Shown: positions 34,637-42,862 of the stretch, in pieces
Layout: every line of letters begins with the position of its first letter
Numbering within the stretch: the stretch's first letter is position 1
Source of the DNA: Atopobiaceae bacterium
Lineage (GTDB): Bacteria > Actinomycetota > Coriobacteriia > Coriobacteriales > Atopobiaceae
Length of the DNA: 64,000 nucleotides
Reading direction: 5' to 3'
Assembly (NCBI GenBank): GCA_017941705.1
Contig: JAGAVX010000005.1
Coordinates: 1-64,000, forward strand
Notes under the pieces: generated by a model
Told to the model about the DNA's origin: nothing
The model's database searches: none
What the model saw: only the letters and a program-made list of their open reading frames with translations
Translations under genes and position numbers: made by a program

Positions 34637-34784
34637 GTTCTTAGATTACTAGACTTCCAGCCACGAGCCGATAAGAGTGATCGGCACATCTACCAGTGGA
34701 ACACATGCAGCCGCCTCCCGTACGCGAAGAAAGGACCGCCCCGAAGGAGCGGTCCTCACAAGCATGCTATGCAGGATTCGGTCC

Positions 34785-36692
34785 TCATCCAATCTTGGAG
34801 AAGCTCATCCCCGCACCGGCGTTTCCGGTGCTGTCATTCCAGGTGATGGCTCCATTGTCGCCCAAGACAAACTCAGCCGATCCATTGGTGTAGACAGTGT
34901 TCGTGCTGGCAAGCTCACCATCGGTATCGTAGGCGGTGGTCATCTGAACGCCCTTGCCGCCATCCACCAGCTTGCCATCCTTGAGCGTGCAGGTGTACTT
35001 CCAGACCGCGCTCTCAAAGGCGGAGCTGCCCCACTCGATCGTGCAGAAGACCGTCTCGCCATCCTGTGCCGGTGCGATCGTAAGGGTCGCGCGGTCGCAC
35101 TGCCAGGTGCCCTTATAGTCATCGACCGTCTTGGTGTTGGCGTCGCCAAACTCGGCAGGTCCGTCCTCGAAGACTACCTCTTTATTGTCGTCAGCCGTCT
35201 CCTCAGGCTCGGGTGCCACCTCGTCCACGACAGCCTCTTCAGTGCCTTCCTCGTCGCTCTGACCCCTGAAGTCGGAGTCGTCCACCGTGATGTGGATGGT
35301 CGTGTTGGGGTCAACGAGCTCGCCTGCCTCGGGCGTCTGGCTGTCAACCGTGCCGTGGATTCCGCCCTCGTCGATCTCGAGCTTGAAGTTCGCGTTCTCC
35401 GCCTCTATCTCGGCGCTGGCTACGGAGAGGCCGACCAGGTCGGGCACAGCGACCATCCTGAAGTCGGAGTCGTCGATGGTGACGGTCACGGTCGTGCGCT
35501 CCTCCACCAGGGTGCCAGCGGCAGGCCACTGCTCGGTGACGGTTCCGTGGAACATGCCATTGGTCTCGAGGGCGAGGCCGACTTCGTCAGTCGCCATCTC
35601 GGCGCTGGTCACCGACAAGCCCACCAGGTCGGGCACGGTCACCATCTTGACAGGGCTTGCCAGCGTCACGGTCACGAGGGTGTTGGGTGCGACCTCCGTG
35701 CCGGCCGCCACGTCCTGCGCCACAACGATACCTGCAGGGTCGCCGGTGTAGCGGGCGGTCAGGCCAGCAGACCTCAGGGTGCTCTCGGCGTCAGTCCAGG
35801 TGTAGGACATGACGTTGGGGACCTTGACGTTAGAGGCGGGCTTGGCGCCGAGGGAGACGGTCACGCTCACCGTGGTGCCGGGGGTCACCTTTGTGCCAGC
35901 GGGAATGGACTGGGTGACGACCTTGCCCTTGGCCACGTTGTTGCTGTAGGCCTCGGTGTAGTCAAAGCTGAGCTTTGCCTTGGCGATGGCGCTCTTCGCC
36001 TCGTCGCGCGTCTTGCCCGTCACGTTGGGGACCGTTGCCTGCTGTGCCTTCTCGGGAGCAAGGGCCACAGTGTAGATGACCTTGGTTCCCTCGGCCACCG
36101 TAGTACCAGCGGCGATCGACTGCTTGAACACCTTGCCCGGCGCAACGGCATCGGTGCGCTCGGGGCTGGCAGCCACGGCCACCAGACCGAGGTCGGTCAG
36201 CCTCTTCTTGGCCTCGTCCTTGCCCAGGCCCTTGAGGTCGGGAACCTTGATCTCCTTGGCCTTCTCCTTGCCGGATGAGATGACGAGGTTAACCGTCGAG
36301 TTGGCCTTGACGGAGCTGAGGGCCTTGGGCTCCTGCGAGATGACGCAGCCCACGGGGACCGAGTCGGAAGGCTTGGTCGTGACCGTCCCCAGCCTCAGGC
36401 CAGAGGCGACGATGACCTTCTCGGCATCTGCCTGGGTCAGCGAGATCGCGTTTGGGACGGTAAGCTTCGTGTTCTGGTCGATCTTTTCCATCTGGTCGGA
36501 CTTTGGTGCCACGTCGGAGTTCGTGCTCGAGGCAGCAGACGTGGTCGCGGAAGTCGTGGATGCGGCGGACTGGCCGGCCGGTGCCTGAGACGAGCATGAC
36601 GAGCATCCGCCCAAGGCAAGCCCGCCAAGGACGAGAGCCCCTGCAGTAAGCACGTTGAACACCCGCTGCTTGGTGACTATGTTCTTCATCAT
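34785..36692 (-). CDS. Lipoprotein with tandem PASTA domains
   Basis: 635 residues. The signal peptide VFNVLTAGALVLGGLALGGC ends in a lipobox (LGGC), so it is a membrane-anchored lipoprotein. After a Ser/Thr/Ala linker come about six PASTA-like repeats, seen as repeated VPD/VPN...A...L..G blocks (IKVPDLKGLGKDEAKKRLTD, ATVPNVTGKTRDEAKSAIAK, VKVPNVMSYTWTDAESTLRS, VTVPDLVGLSVTSAEMATDE, VAVPDLVGLSVASAEIEAEN). A C-terminal ~120-residue domain (GTWQCDRATLTIAPAQDGET and onward) follows. PASTA repeats normally bind peptidoglycan in PknB kinases or PBPs; here no kinase is attached. Two adjacent ATGs (36692, 36689) are possible starts. Confidence 0.88.
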   Translation of the reverse strand: MMKNIVTKQRVFNVLTAGALVLGGLALGGCSSCSSQAPAGQSAASTTSATTSAASSTNSDVAPKSDQMEKIDQNTKLTVPNAISLTQADAEKVIVASGLRLGTVTTKPSDSVPVGCVISQEPKALSSVKANSTVNLVISSGKEKAKEIKVPDLKGLGKDEAKKRLTDLGLVAVAASPERTDAVAPGKVFKQSIAAGTTVAEGTKVIYTVALAPEKAQQATVPNVTGKTRDEAKSAIAKAKLSFDYTEAYSNNVAKGKVVTQSIPAGTKVTPGTTVSVTVSLGAKPASNVKVPNVMSYTWTDAESTLRSAGLTARYTGDPAGIVVAQDVAAGTEVAPNTLVTVTLASPVKMVTVPDLVGLSVTSAEMATDEVGLALETNGMFHGTVTEQWPAAGTLVEERTTVTVTIDDSDFRMVAVPDLVGLSVASAEIEAENANFKLEIDEGGIHGTVDSQTPEAGELVDPNTTIHITVDDSDFRGQSDEEGTEEAVVDEVAPEPEETADDNKEVVFEDGPAEFGDANTKTVDDYKGTWQCDRATLTIAPAQDGETVFCTIEWGSSAFESAVWKYTCTLKDGKLVDGGKGVQMTTAYDTDGELASTNTVYTNGSAEFVLGDNGAITWNDSTGNAGAGMSFSKIG

Positions 36693-36859
36693 TCCATCCG
36701 TTCTCTTGCATACAGAGCAAAGTGCCCCGTTCTCCCTTCTTTCAGTATTTATACTCACGCGGAACGGATGTGTCCCAAATAGCCGACGATTTCTCCGCGC
36801 AGAAGTGCCGGGAGGTCCATGGCATACCCGGGCGCACTATATGCACGGCATACCATGAA

Positions 36860-36888
36860 GGGCCTGCAGCGAATAGCGCTGCAGGCCC
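36860..36888. terminator. Terminator-like hairpin after GH1 gene
   Basis: Perfect 11-bp arms GGGCCTGCAGC / GCTGCAGGCCC with a 7-base loop, 36 bp past the stop of the minus-strand GH1 gene. No T-run. Confidence 0.6.
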
Positions 36889-36923
36889 TAGCCTAACGTG
36901 CGTTAGCAAGACGAGTGACGAAG

Positions 36924-38369
36924 TTACTCTCCCCTAGATTCCTTGATGAGCTTCTGGTACTCGAAGAAGCTGTCCTTGCGGGCGCGATGCAGGTCGCCCG
37001 TGCCGTCGTCGTGCTTGTCGACGTAGATGAAGCCGTAGCGCTTGCGCAGCTCGCCGGTGCCGGCGGAGACGACGTCGATCGGGCCCCACCAGGTGTAGCC
37101 GATGACGTTGGCGCCATCCTCTTCCACGGCAGCCTTCAGGGCGTCGTAGTGGGCCTTGAGATAGTCGGAGCGGTACGGATCGTGGATCTTCTCCACGCCA
37201 TCCTCCACGACGACCTCGTCGTAGGCACCAAAGCCATTCTCAACGACCATCTGCGGGATGTTGTTGTAGCGCTCAGCCACGGTGTTGATGGTCCAACGCA
37301 GGCCGATCGGGTCAATCTGCCAGCCCCAGTCGCTCGCCTTGAGGTACGGGTTCTTGCCGCCCAGGCTCATGTTGCCGGCCACTTCCTCACCGTCATCATG
37401 CGTCGTGGCGGTCATGGACATGTAGTAGCTGTAGGTGAACATGTCCACCGTGCCCTCGGCCAGGATCTCCTCGTCACCAGGCAGGATGTCGGGCTCGGCG
37501 CCGTACTCCTTCCAGATGCGCTTCGCGTAGTACGGATAGGCGCCACGCACCTGCACGTCGGAGGCGTACCAATCGCTGTCGTCCAGCTTCTGCTGGGTCA
37601 GCAGCAGGTCGGCCGGATCGCAGGTCAGCGGATAGGTGGTAAGGAAGGCCGTCATGTTGCCCATCATGACCTCGGGATAGTGGTCATGGGCGTACTTGAC
37701 CGTCTTGGCGCCAGCCAAGAACTGATGGTGCAGTGCGTTGAAGCAAAGTTTGGCATCGCGCGGCGCGTTGGCGGTGGTGCCGGTGTAACCCTGAACGAGG
37801 CTGGTGGACAGCGCGTTGTTCATGAACGGCATGCCGGTGTTGACCTCGTTGAAGGTCAGCCAATACTTGACCTTGTCGTGCCAGCGGTCCAGACAGAACT
37901 GGCTGTAGGTGCAGAAGAAGTCGATGCAGCGACGGTCGGCCCAGGCGTTGTACTTGGCCACCAGGTTATACGGGGTCTCGTAGTGCGACAGCGTCACCAG
38001 CGGCTCGATGCCGTTCTCCTTGAGGCAGGTGAAGACCTTGTCGTAGAACTCGACGCCAGCAGCCAGAGGCTCGCTCTCCTCGCCCGTCGGGAACAGGCGC
38101 GTCCAGTTGATGGACATGCGGAAGACGTTCCAGCCCATCTCGGCAAAGAGCTTGATGTCCTCCTCATAGTGACCATAGAAGTCCGTCGCTTCCCAGCTCG
38201 GATAGAGCGCGTTGGGATCGAACTCCTCGTCAATCTGGCGCGGGGTGGTCGCAGTGGCGCCGCGCATGTGGTCGCAGAGGCTGTCGCCCTTGCCGTCGAC
38301 GTTCCAGCCGCCCTCATACTGGTTTGCAGCCGTCGCGCCACCAAACAGGAAGTTCTTCGGGAATGCCAT
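36924..38369 (-). CDS. GH1 family 6-phospho-beta-glucosidase
   Basis: A 481-residue GH1 enzyme. It begins MAFPKNFLFGGATAANQYEG; the acid/base motif is KYWLTFNEVNTG, and the nucleophile motif is QMVVENGFGAYDE. YTWWGPIDVVSAGTGELRKR, with Ser/Lys-type residues in the 6-phosphate pocket, supports a 6-phospho-beta-glucosidase of the BglA type. It lacks an adjacent PTS gene, so it must serve a permease elsewhere, perhaps the EIIC at 3571. The leading ATG is followed by the same start as the remnant at 20219, suggesting related gene copies. Confidence 0.92.
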   Translation of the reverse strand: MAFPKNFLFGGATAANQYEGGWNVDGKGDSLCDHMRGATATTPRQIDEEFDPNALYPSWEATDFYGHYEEDIKLFAEMGWNVFRMSINWTRLFPTGEESEPLAAGVEFYDKVFTCLKENGIEPLVTLSHYETPYNLVAKYNAWADRRCIDFFCTYSQFCLDRWHDKVKYWLTFNEVNTGMPFMNNALSTSLVQGYTGTTANAPRDAKLCFNALHHQFLAGAKTVKYAHDHYPEVMMGNMTAFLTTYPLTCDPADLLLTQQKLDDSDWYASDVQVRGAYPYYAKRIWKEYGAEPDILPGDEEILAEGTVDMFTYSYYMSMTATTHDDGEEVAGNMSLGGKNPYLKASDWGWQIDPIGLRWTINTVAERYNNIPQMVVENGFGAYDEVVVEDGVEKIHDPYRSDYLKAHYDALKAAVEEDGANVIGYTWWGPIDVVSAGTGELRKRYGFIYVDKHDDGTGDLHRARKDSFFEYQKLIKESRGE

Positions 38370-38521
38370 AGTTGCCCCTCTCTAGACGGTTTCCTTCCCT
38401 ACCCTGACCATACAGGTCAAGACCAGTGTATAGGGCGCTTCGAACCTGCCCAAACGGTTCTCGCCTAGTGGAGAGCGTGAACCCACCATTGGAATGCCCG
38501 ATTGCCCACGGACTCGCGCAG

Positions 38522-39613
38522 CTAATCGAGCTCGCGCAGGATTCGCTCCGTCTCGCGCAGGATTCGCTCCGTCTCGCGCAGGAAGGCCGACATCTCGTCA
38601 TGCGTTCCGACCGACACACGCAGCCAGTTGCCGGTGCGCACGCCCGCAAATCGGCGGGTAAGGATGCCAGCCTCACGCAGACGCTCTTGCAGCTGCGAGG
38701 CAGTGATGCTGGGATGCGTGGCAAAGACGAAGTTGGTGTGGCTCTTCGTGACCGTAAAGCCAAGCCCACGCAGCGCCTCCTCGGTCGTATCCCTCTCTTC
38801 GCAGACCGCCCGCGTGTAGGCACGGAAGAACTCCTCGTCCTCGAGCGCGGCGATTCCAATGGCCATCGTCGGAGCGCTCACGTTGAAGGGATTGAACGAG
38901 AACTTGATGTCACGCAGGTCGGCAACGAGGTCGGATTGGGCAAAGGCGTATCCGATGTGGGCGCCCGCCAGATTGCGTGACTTGCTCATCGTCTGCACGA
39001 CAATCAGGTTGCGGTGCTCTCGCACCATCTTGGCGCACGTCTTGGAACCAAAGTCCACATAGGCCTCGTCGATGATCACCAACCGCTCGGGATGCGCCGC
39101 GGCGATTCGCGCCACGTCGTCATGCGATATGCGCAGACCAGTCGGGGCGTTGGGGTTGGGAAAGACCACATGGGCGTCGCACGCGGCAAATGCGTCCACG
39201 TCGATCGTCCAATCGCCGCACAGAGGAATCTCCTCGTATGCCAGACCAAAGGTCGAGGCGTAGTCGTGATACAGACCGTAGGTGACATCCGGAAACGCCA
39301 GCCGGTCACCCGGCTGCATGAAGGCCATGAAGATCATGGCCAGCACCTCGTCCGAGCCGTTGCCCACGAACACCTCGTCGGGGCTCATTTCGTAGCGATC
39401 CGCCACCGCCTGTCGCAGCGGCAGGCACCGCGGATCCGCGTAGCGGTTGAGCTGCCCCAGACGCGTACGATCCGCCAGCGCCTCAAACACGCCAGGACAT
39501 GGCGGGACTGTCGCCTCATTGGCATTGAGCTTGATGTATTCACGGTCCTTGGGCTGCTCGCCCGGGACATACGGGGTCATGTTGGCATAGCGCGGGGCAA
39601 GGAACTCTGACAT
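38522..39613 (-). CDS. hisC: Histidinol-phosphate aminotransferase
   Basis: A 363-residue class I/II PLP aminotransferase. It begins FLAPRYANMTPYVPGEQPKD with the HisC motif IKLNANEATVPPCPGV, then VFVGNGSDEVLAMIFMAFMQ, VVFPNPNAPTGLRIS, VIIDEAYVDFG and the PLP lysine in VQTMSKSRNLAGAHIGYA. The C-terminus ends in a twofold repeat RETERIL-RETERIL-RELD encoded by 21-bp DNA repeats, past the normal fold. GGGAGG lies 8 bases before ATG 39613. No other his gene is in the window. Confidence 0.92.
   Translation of the reverse strand: MSEFLAPRYANMTPYVPGEQPKDREYIKLNANEATVPPCPGVFEALADRTRLGQLNRYADPRCLPLRQAVADRYEMSPDEVFVGNGSDEVLAMIFMAFMQPGDRLAFPDVTYGLYHDYASTFGLAYEEIPLCGDWTIDVDAFAACDAHVVFPNPNAPTGLRISHDDVARIAAAHPERLVIIDEAYVDFGSKTCAKMVREHRNLIVVQTMSKSRNLAGAHIGYAFAQSDLVADLRDIKFSFNPFNVSAPTMAIGIAALEDEEFFRAYTRAVCEERDTTEEALRGLGFTVTKSHTNFVFATHPSITASQLQERLREAGILTRRFAGVRTGNWLRVSVGTHDEMSAFLRETERILRETERILRELD
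38531..38583. repeat. 21-bp tandem repeat in hisC 3' end
   Basis: CTCGCGCAGGATTCGCTCCGT occurs at 38531-38551 and 38552-38572, and a partial third unit follows to 38583. The unit is in frame and encodes RETERIL. Confidence 0.9.
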
Positions 39614-39974
39614 GATGCATCCTCCCAATGGTCGCTTCTGTTCACATTCACTGTAGTGCGTTGCGCTCTGTGGGATAAGGATGAATGGCGTTGCTTCTCA
39701 ACCATCCCCATAGGTCCGTTGGTAGCTTTGCACCATTCTTCGCATGCCATATCGCACCCTTGGCCGCACGCTGCAGCAAAGAATCCATCAGCCGCGAGGC
39801 CATCTTTAGGCTTAGGGCATTCACCCGAACGCACATCAGCGATGACATCCAAGCGGGTCTTTACCTCATAGGATATGAGGTCCAAAACGCCCGCCACCTT
39901 GCCAATTGTCTTGCAAGCTCCGTTCGCGGGCGGGCCGGTCAAGAGCACCGGCGTCACACAGACCGTAGCGTTTG
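39614..39974. other. Gene-free stretch with possible decayed ORF
   Basis: 361 bp that is less GC-rich than the surroundings. On the minus strand one frame reads LTGPPANGACKTIGKVAGVL and later FFAAACGQGCDMACEEWC, and another reads SLLQRAAKGAIWHAKNGAKL. Neither has a good ribosome site or a recognised family. It may be the decayed remains of a gene. Confidence 0.35.
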
Positions 39975-40580
39975 CTACTCCTGGGCCTTGATGAACTGGC
40001 GCAGCGCATCGACATTGCCGTCGTACACGTAACCCTGCATGCCGATGCGCTGAGCGCCGACCACATTGCGGCGCATGTCGTCCACAAACAGACAGTCTTC
40101 GGGACGCAGACCGTAGCGCTCGCAAAAGAGCTGGTAGATTGCCGCATCAGGCTTGACCACATGCTCGTAGCACGACACGAGGATCCCATCGAACGCATCG
40201 ATGGCCGGAATGCGGCTGCGATACTCCTCGAACGTCGTCCCCGCGTTGGAGAGCAGGTACACGCCATAGCCCTCGGCCTTGAGCTCACGCACGAGATCGC
40301 CCATGGCGGGCAGTGGATCAAACTCCTCAAACCACCGCAGCGCAAAGACGTCCGCAAGGTCGTGCAGGCGCTCGGGCAGCTTGAGCTTGGCAGTCCAGGC
40401 AACCGTCTCGGGAACGATGGCCCCCGCGTCGACCCAACCCCACTCGCGCGATTCGAACACCGCCTCGCGAAGCAGCGCCGCATCCTCAGAATCGGGGCAA
40501 AGCGCCAGCGAGATCTTCTCGGGATTCCAGTCCATGAGTACGCCACCCATGTCAAAGACTACGTTCTTGATAGCTGCCAT
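39975..40580 (-). CDS. HAD-IA family hydrolase
   Basis: 201 residues. Motif I is VVFDMGGVLMDWNP with the nucleophile Asp, motif II is VYLLSNAGTTFEEY, the conserved Lys is in YEHVVKPDAAIYQLF, and motif IV is CLFVDDMRRNVVGAQ. The cap is the small helical C1 type. It is a phosphatase for a small phosphoester such as a sugar or nucleotide phosphate. AAAGGAGGA lies just before ATG 40580. It is divergent from a GntR regulator. Confidence 0.9.
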   Translation of the reverse strand: MAAIKNVVFDMGGVLMDWNPEKISLALCPDSEDAALLREAVFESREWGWVDAGAIVPETVAWTAKLKLPERLHDLADVFALRWFEEFDPLPAMGDLVRELKAEGYGVYLLSNAGTTFEEYRSRIPAIDAFDGILVSCYEHVVKPDAAIYQLFCERYGLRPEDCLFVDDMRRNVVGAQRIGMQGYVYDGNVDALRQFIKAQE

Positions 40581-40685
40581 CGCTCCTCCTTTGTTCTCCC
40601 CGTATGCTAGCAAACCAGCGAGCCATATGGTGCAAACGTGAAGACAGGGCTCTGCCACAAGGGATCCGTATCGTCTTTGCTCTAT

Positions 40686-40708
40686 CTGTTATAGTACACA
40701 TATAACAG
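40686..40708. promoter_or_regulatory. Palindromic operator candidate for the YtrA-type GntR regulator
   Basis: Perfect 8-bp arms CTGTTATA and TATAACAG around GTACACA, ending 12 bases before the ATG of the GntR gene and overlapping its likely promoter. This is the expected autoregulatory position. Confidence 0.65.
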
Positions 40709-40720
40709 TTAGGAGCTGCC

Positions 40721-41128
40721 ATGATTCTTTCGATCGACTTTGACACGCAGGAACCAATCTACCGACAGATACGCTCGCAGATCGTCTCCGCCGTCGCCAG
40801 CGGTGAGCTCGCGCCAGGTGATCCCCTGCCCAGCGTTCGTTCGCTTGCCGGAGACCTCGGCGTGAACATGCACACCGTCAACAAGGCCTACGCCATGCTG
40901 CGAGACGAGGGCTATGTGACCATGCGTGGCAGGAGCGGGGCCTACGTCGCTGACGTCAAACGAAGCGCTTCGACCGCCCGTGCGCAAGAACACCGAGAAC
41001 AGATCGCAACGGAACTCGCGCGCCTGGCCACCGAGCTCAAGGCCCGCGGCGGTACGCGCGAGGAGTTCCTCGCAATAGCAACAGCACAGGCAGATCACGT
41101 CTTTTCTCAGAACAAGGAAGGCGAGTAA
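40721..41128 (+). CDS. GntR family regulator, YtrA subfamily
   Basis: 135 residues: a winged helix (residues 1-75; PIYRQIRSQIVSAVASGELA, PSVRSLAGDLGVNMHTVNKA, GYVTMRGRSGAYV) plus a short helical tail (REQIATELARLATELKAR). YtrA-type regulators lack a ligand domain and control adjacent transport or membrane genes, often in response to cell-wall stress. The next gene starts 1 base after its stop, so the two are coupled. AGGAG precedes the ATG. Confidence 0.92.
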   Translation: MILSIDFDTQEPIYRQIRSQIVSAVASGELAPGDPLPSVRSLAGDLGVNMHTVNKAYAMLRDEGYVTMRGRSGAYVADVKRSASTARAQEHREQIATELARLATELKARGGTREEFLAIATAQADHVFSQNKEGE

Positions 41129-41129
41129 C

Positions 41130-42236
41130 ATGTCTAGCATCATCGTTATCTGCATCTTCATGGTGGCCCTTGTCGGAATCACGCTTGCCACCACCCCCTA
41201 CCTCATGCCGCCAACCGAGTGCTTCACCGTCACGGTGCCGCCCTCGGCAAAGCAGGACCCACGGGTAAGGGCCCTCTACCGCAGCTATGTCATGTGGGTA
41301 GCCTTGGCCACGCTCGCAGGCATTGGCGCATCGGCGTTCGTGCTTCCGGGGGCAAGCGACTCGGTCGCTGCGGTCACCATTTCCGTGGCCACGCTTCTCC
41401 CGATGGTCGCATCCCTCGCGCTCATGCTGCGCGCTCGCTCCCACGTGAGCAACCTCAAGCAGGCAGAGGGCTGGATTGCATCCGGTTCGCGCTCGGTCGC
41501 GTTCGTCGGCGGCGACGATGTTCCCCAGCCGACCCCACTCGCCTGGGAGCTGCTGCACCTGGTGATCATTGCGGCACTCGCGGCCTTCGTCCTGCTTGCC
41601 TACGACCGCCTGCCAGAGCAGCTCCCCATGCACGCCGACATGGGCGGTACTGTTACGGACTACGCCGCAAAGAGCCCGCGTGCCGTACTGTTTCCCATCC
41701 TTGAGGCCGTGTTCATGGGAGTCGTGTTCACGCTCTGCCACTGGGGCATCCTCCGCTCCAAGCGGCCGGTAGATCCCGAGGCCCCGGCCACCTCGGCCTA
41801 TGCCTACGGGCGGTTTGCCCAAGTCCAGAGCCTCGTCTTGCTGGTTGGTGGCCTCGCGCTCAACGTCAGCATGGGCACCGCGCTCCTTCTCTCGTGGCTG
41901 GGGATCATGGGGCTCGAAGCTTCCGGCATCCTCGTCTCGGTCGTCGCCCTTGCCTTTGTGCTGGTGGAGATCTGGGTTTCTGTGCGCATGGGACAATCCG
42001 GCGGGCGCATGGCGGCGGAGCTGCGCACAAGCGACGGCGTAGCGCGCGACGATGACCGCTATTACAAGCTGGGCTTTGCCTACGTCAATCCCGATGACCC
42101 GAGCATCTGGGTGCCCAAGCGCTTTGGTGTGGGCTGGACGCTCAACTTTGGGCAGCCGATGGCTTGGGTCACCATCGGCCTGTTCGCCGCGCTCGTAGCC
42201 GGCTTTGCGGCATGGGCCCTCCGTCTCGAGGGCTAA
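41130..42236 (+). CDS. DUF1648/DUF5808 membrane protein
   Basis: 368 residues with about nine hydrophobic segments. LPEQLPMHADMGGTVTDYAA is the DUF1648 (SdpI-related) motif, and NPDDPSIWVPKRFGVGWTLN is the DUF5808 motif near the C-terminus, as in Bacillus proteins regulated by YtrA-type GntR proteins. It starts right after the GntR stop and is probably repressed by it. Possible roles are envelope stress or immunity to peptides; the latter is inference from SdpI. Confidence 0.85.
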   Translation: MSSIIVICIFMVALVGITLATTPYLMPPTECFTVTVPPSAKQDPRVRALYRSYVMWVALATLAGIGASAFVLPGASDSVAAVTISVATLLPMVASLALMLRARSHVSNLKQAEGWIASGSRSVAFVGGDDVPQPTPLAWELLHLVIIAALAAFVLLAYDRLPEQLPMHADMGGTVTDYAAKSPRAVLFPILEAVFMGVVFTLCHWGILRSKRPVDPEAPATSAYAYGRFAQVQSLVLLVGGLALNVSMGTALLLSWLGIMGLEASGILVSVVALAFVLVEIWVSVRMGQSGGRMAAELRTSDGVARDDDRYYKLGFAYVNPDDPSIWVPKRFGVGWTLNFGQPMAWVTIGLFAALVAGFAAWALRLEG

Positions 42237-42242
42237 CAAAGA

Positions 42243-42330
42243 GCGGCACAGGAGCTCCCGGGGAACTTCTGTGCCGCCAAACATCCCCTAACGCAACGAA
42301 CCCCCGCATTCTGTGCCGAGGGTTCGTTGC
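42243..42330. repeat. Two adjacent hairpins downstream of DUF1648 gene
   Basis: Hairpin A 42243-42277 has arms GCGGCACAG / CTGTGCCGC. Hairpin B 42293-42330 has perfect 11-bp arms GCAACGAACCC / GGGTTCGTTGC. They lie between the gene end and the convergent small peptide gene; either could terminate both. Confidence 0.65.
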
Positions 42331-42382
42331 TCTGCTATCTGGTAAGGTTCCCTGGGACTCCGACGGGACGCACCGTCTGCCG

Positions 42383-42670
42383 TCACTGTCCCCGCAGGAC
42401 CCATCCCTTGCTCCGGGTGTCACCGAAGATGTCCTTGTACTGGTACAGGTCGATGACGGTGGAGCACACGCGGCTGCTGGCGTAGCCCTTGGCGCTCGCG
42501 AGGTCGTCAACGATCGCTATGGGCCTGCCCGTCTTGTCGTCGACGACGTAGTACCTCAGGTACCCTTCCTCGCCGCGCGCGTACGGGGCGCGGTCGACGA
42601 TGTAGCCGCCGGTGACGGCGCTGAGCTGCTCGTCCGTGAGGGCCTGGGGGTCTCGAAACTCTTGGGTCGT
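42383..42670 (-). CDS. Small double-glycine-leader (RiPP/bacteriocin-like) peptide with no standard start codon
   Basis: The frame encodes 95 residues: a 22-residue leader (TTQEFRDPQALTDEQLSAVT then GG) and a core beginning YIVDRAPYARGEEGYLRYYV and ending KDIFGDTRSKGWVLRGQ. The LTDEQLSAVTGG pattern is the classical double-glycine leader cut by C39 peptidase/ABC exporters. AAGGAGG lies 7 bases before codon 1, which is ACG; there is no ATG, GTG or TTG in frame back to the upstream TGA. Either ACG is used or an ATG-to-ACG change has silenced the gene. The core has one Cys. No exporter, modifying enzyme or immunity gene is next to it, except perhaps the convergent SdpI-related gene. Confidence 0.6.
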   Translation of the reverse strand, partial: TTQEFRDPQALTDEQLSAVTGGYIVDRAPYARGEEGYLRYYVVDDKTGRPIAIVDDLASAKGYASSRVCSTVIDLYQYKDIFGDTRSKGWVLRGQ

Positions 42671-42807
42671 GTCTGTTCCTCCTTGTTTTGGTCTTGTTCC
42701 GTTCGTCCTTCACTGCCTACTTGTGCGCGCCTGGTGCCGGGGTGTCTCAAACTTTTTTCGACCCATTTGGCGGCACGGAAACTCACGATCTTGCCCGCGC
42801 ATACAGA

Positions 42808-42835
42808 GACCCGCGAGCCCAAAAGCCCGCGGGTC
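42808..42835. terminator. Hairpin after DUF4342 gene
   Basis: GACCCGCGAGC / GCCCGCGGGTC arms (one mismatch) around a 6-base CCAAAA loop, 27 bp past the stop of the minus-strand gene. Confidence 0.6.
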
Positions 42836-42862
42836 CCGGATTCTGCCTGTGCTAGGCGGTAG

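Noticed and set aside
38425-38460. TTCGAACC sequence resembling a tRNA T-loop on the minus strand
   Set aside because: No acceptor stem, anticodon arm or D-arm can be placed around it.
42164-42862. Plus-strand ORF opposite the double-glycine peptide
   Set aside because: It has no ribosome site and runs through hairpins; the minus-strand frame has both a ribosome site and a leader motif.
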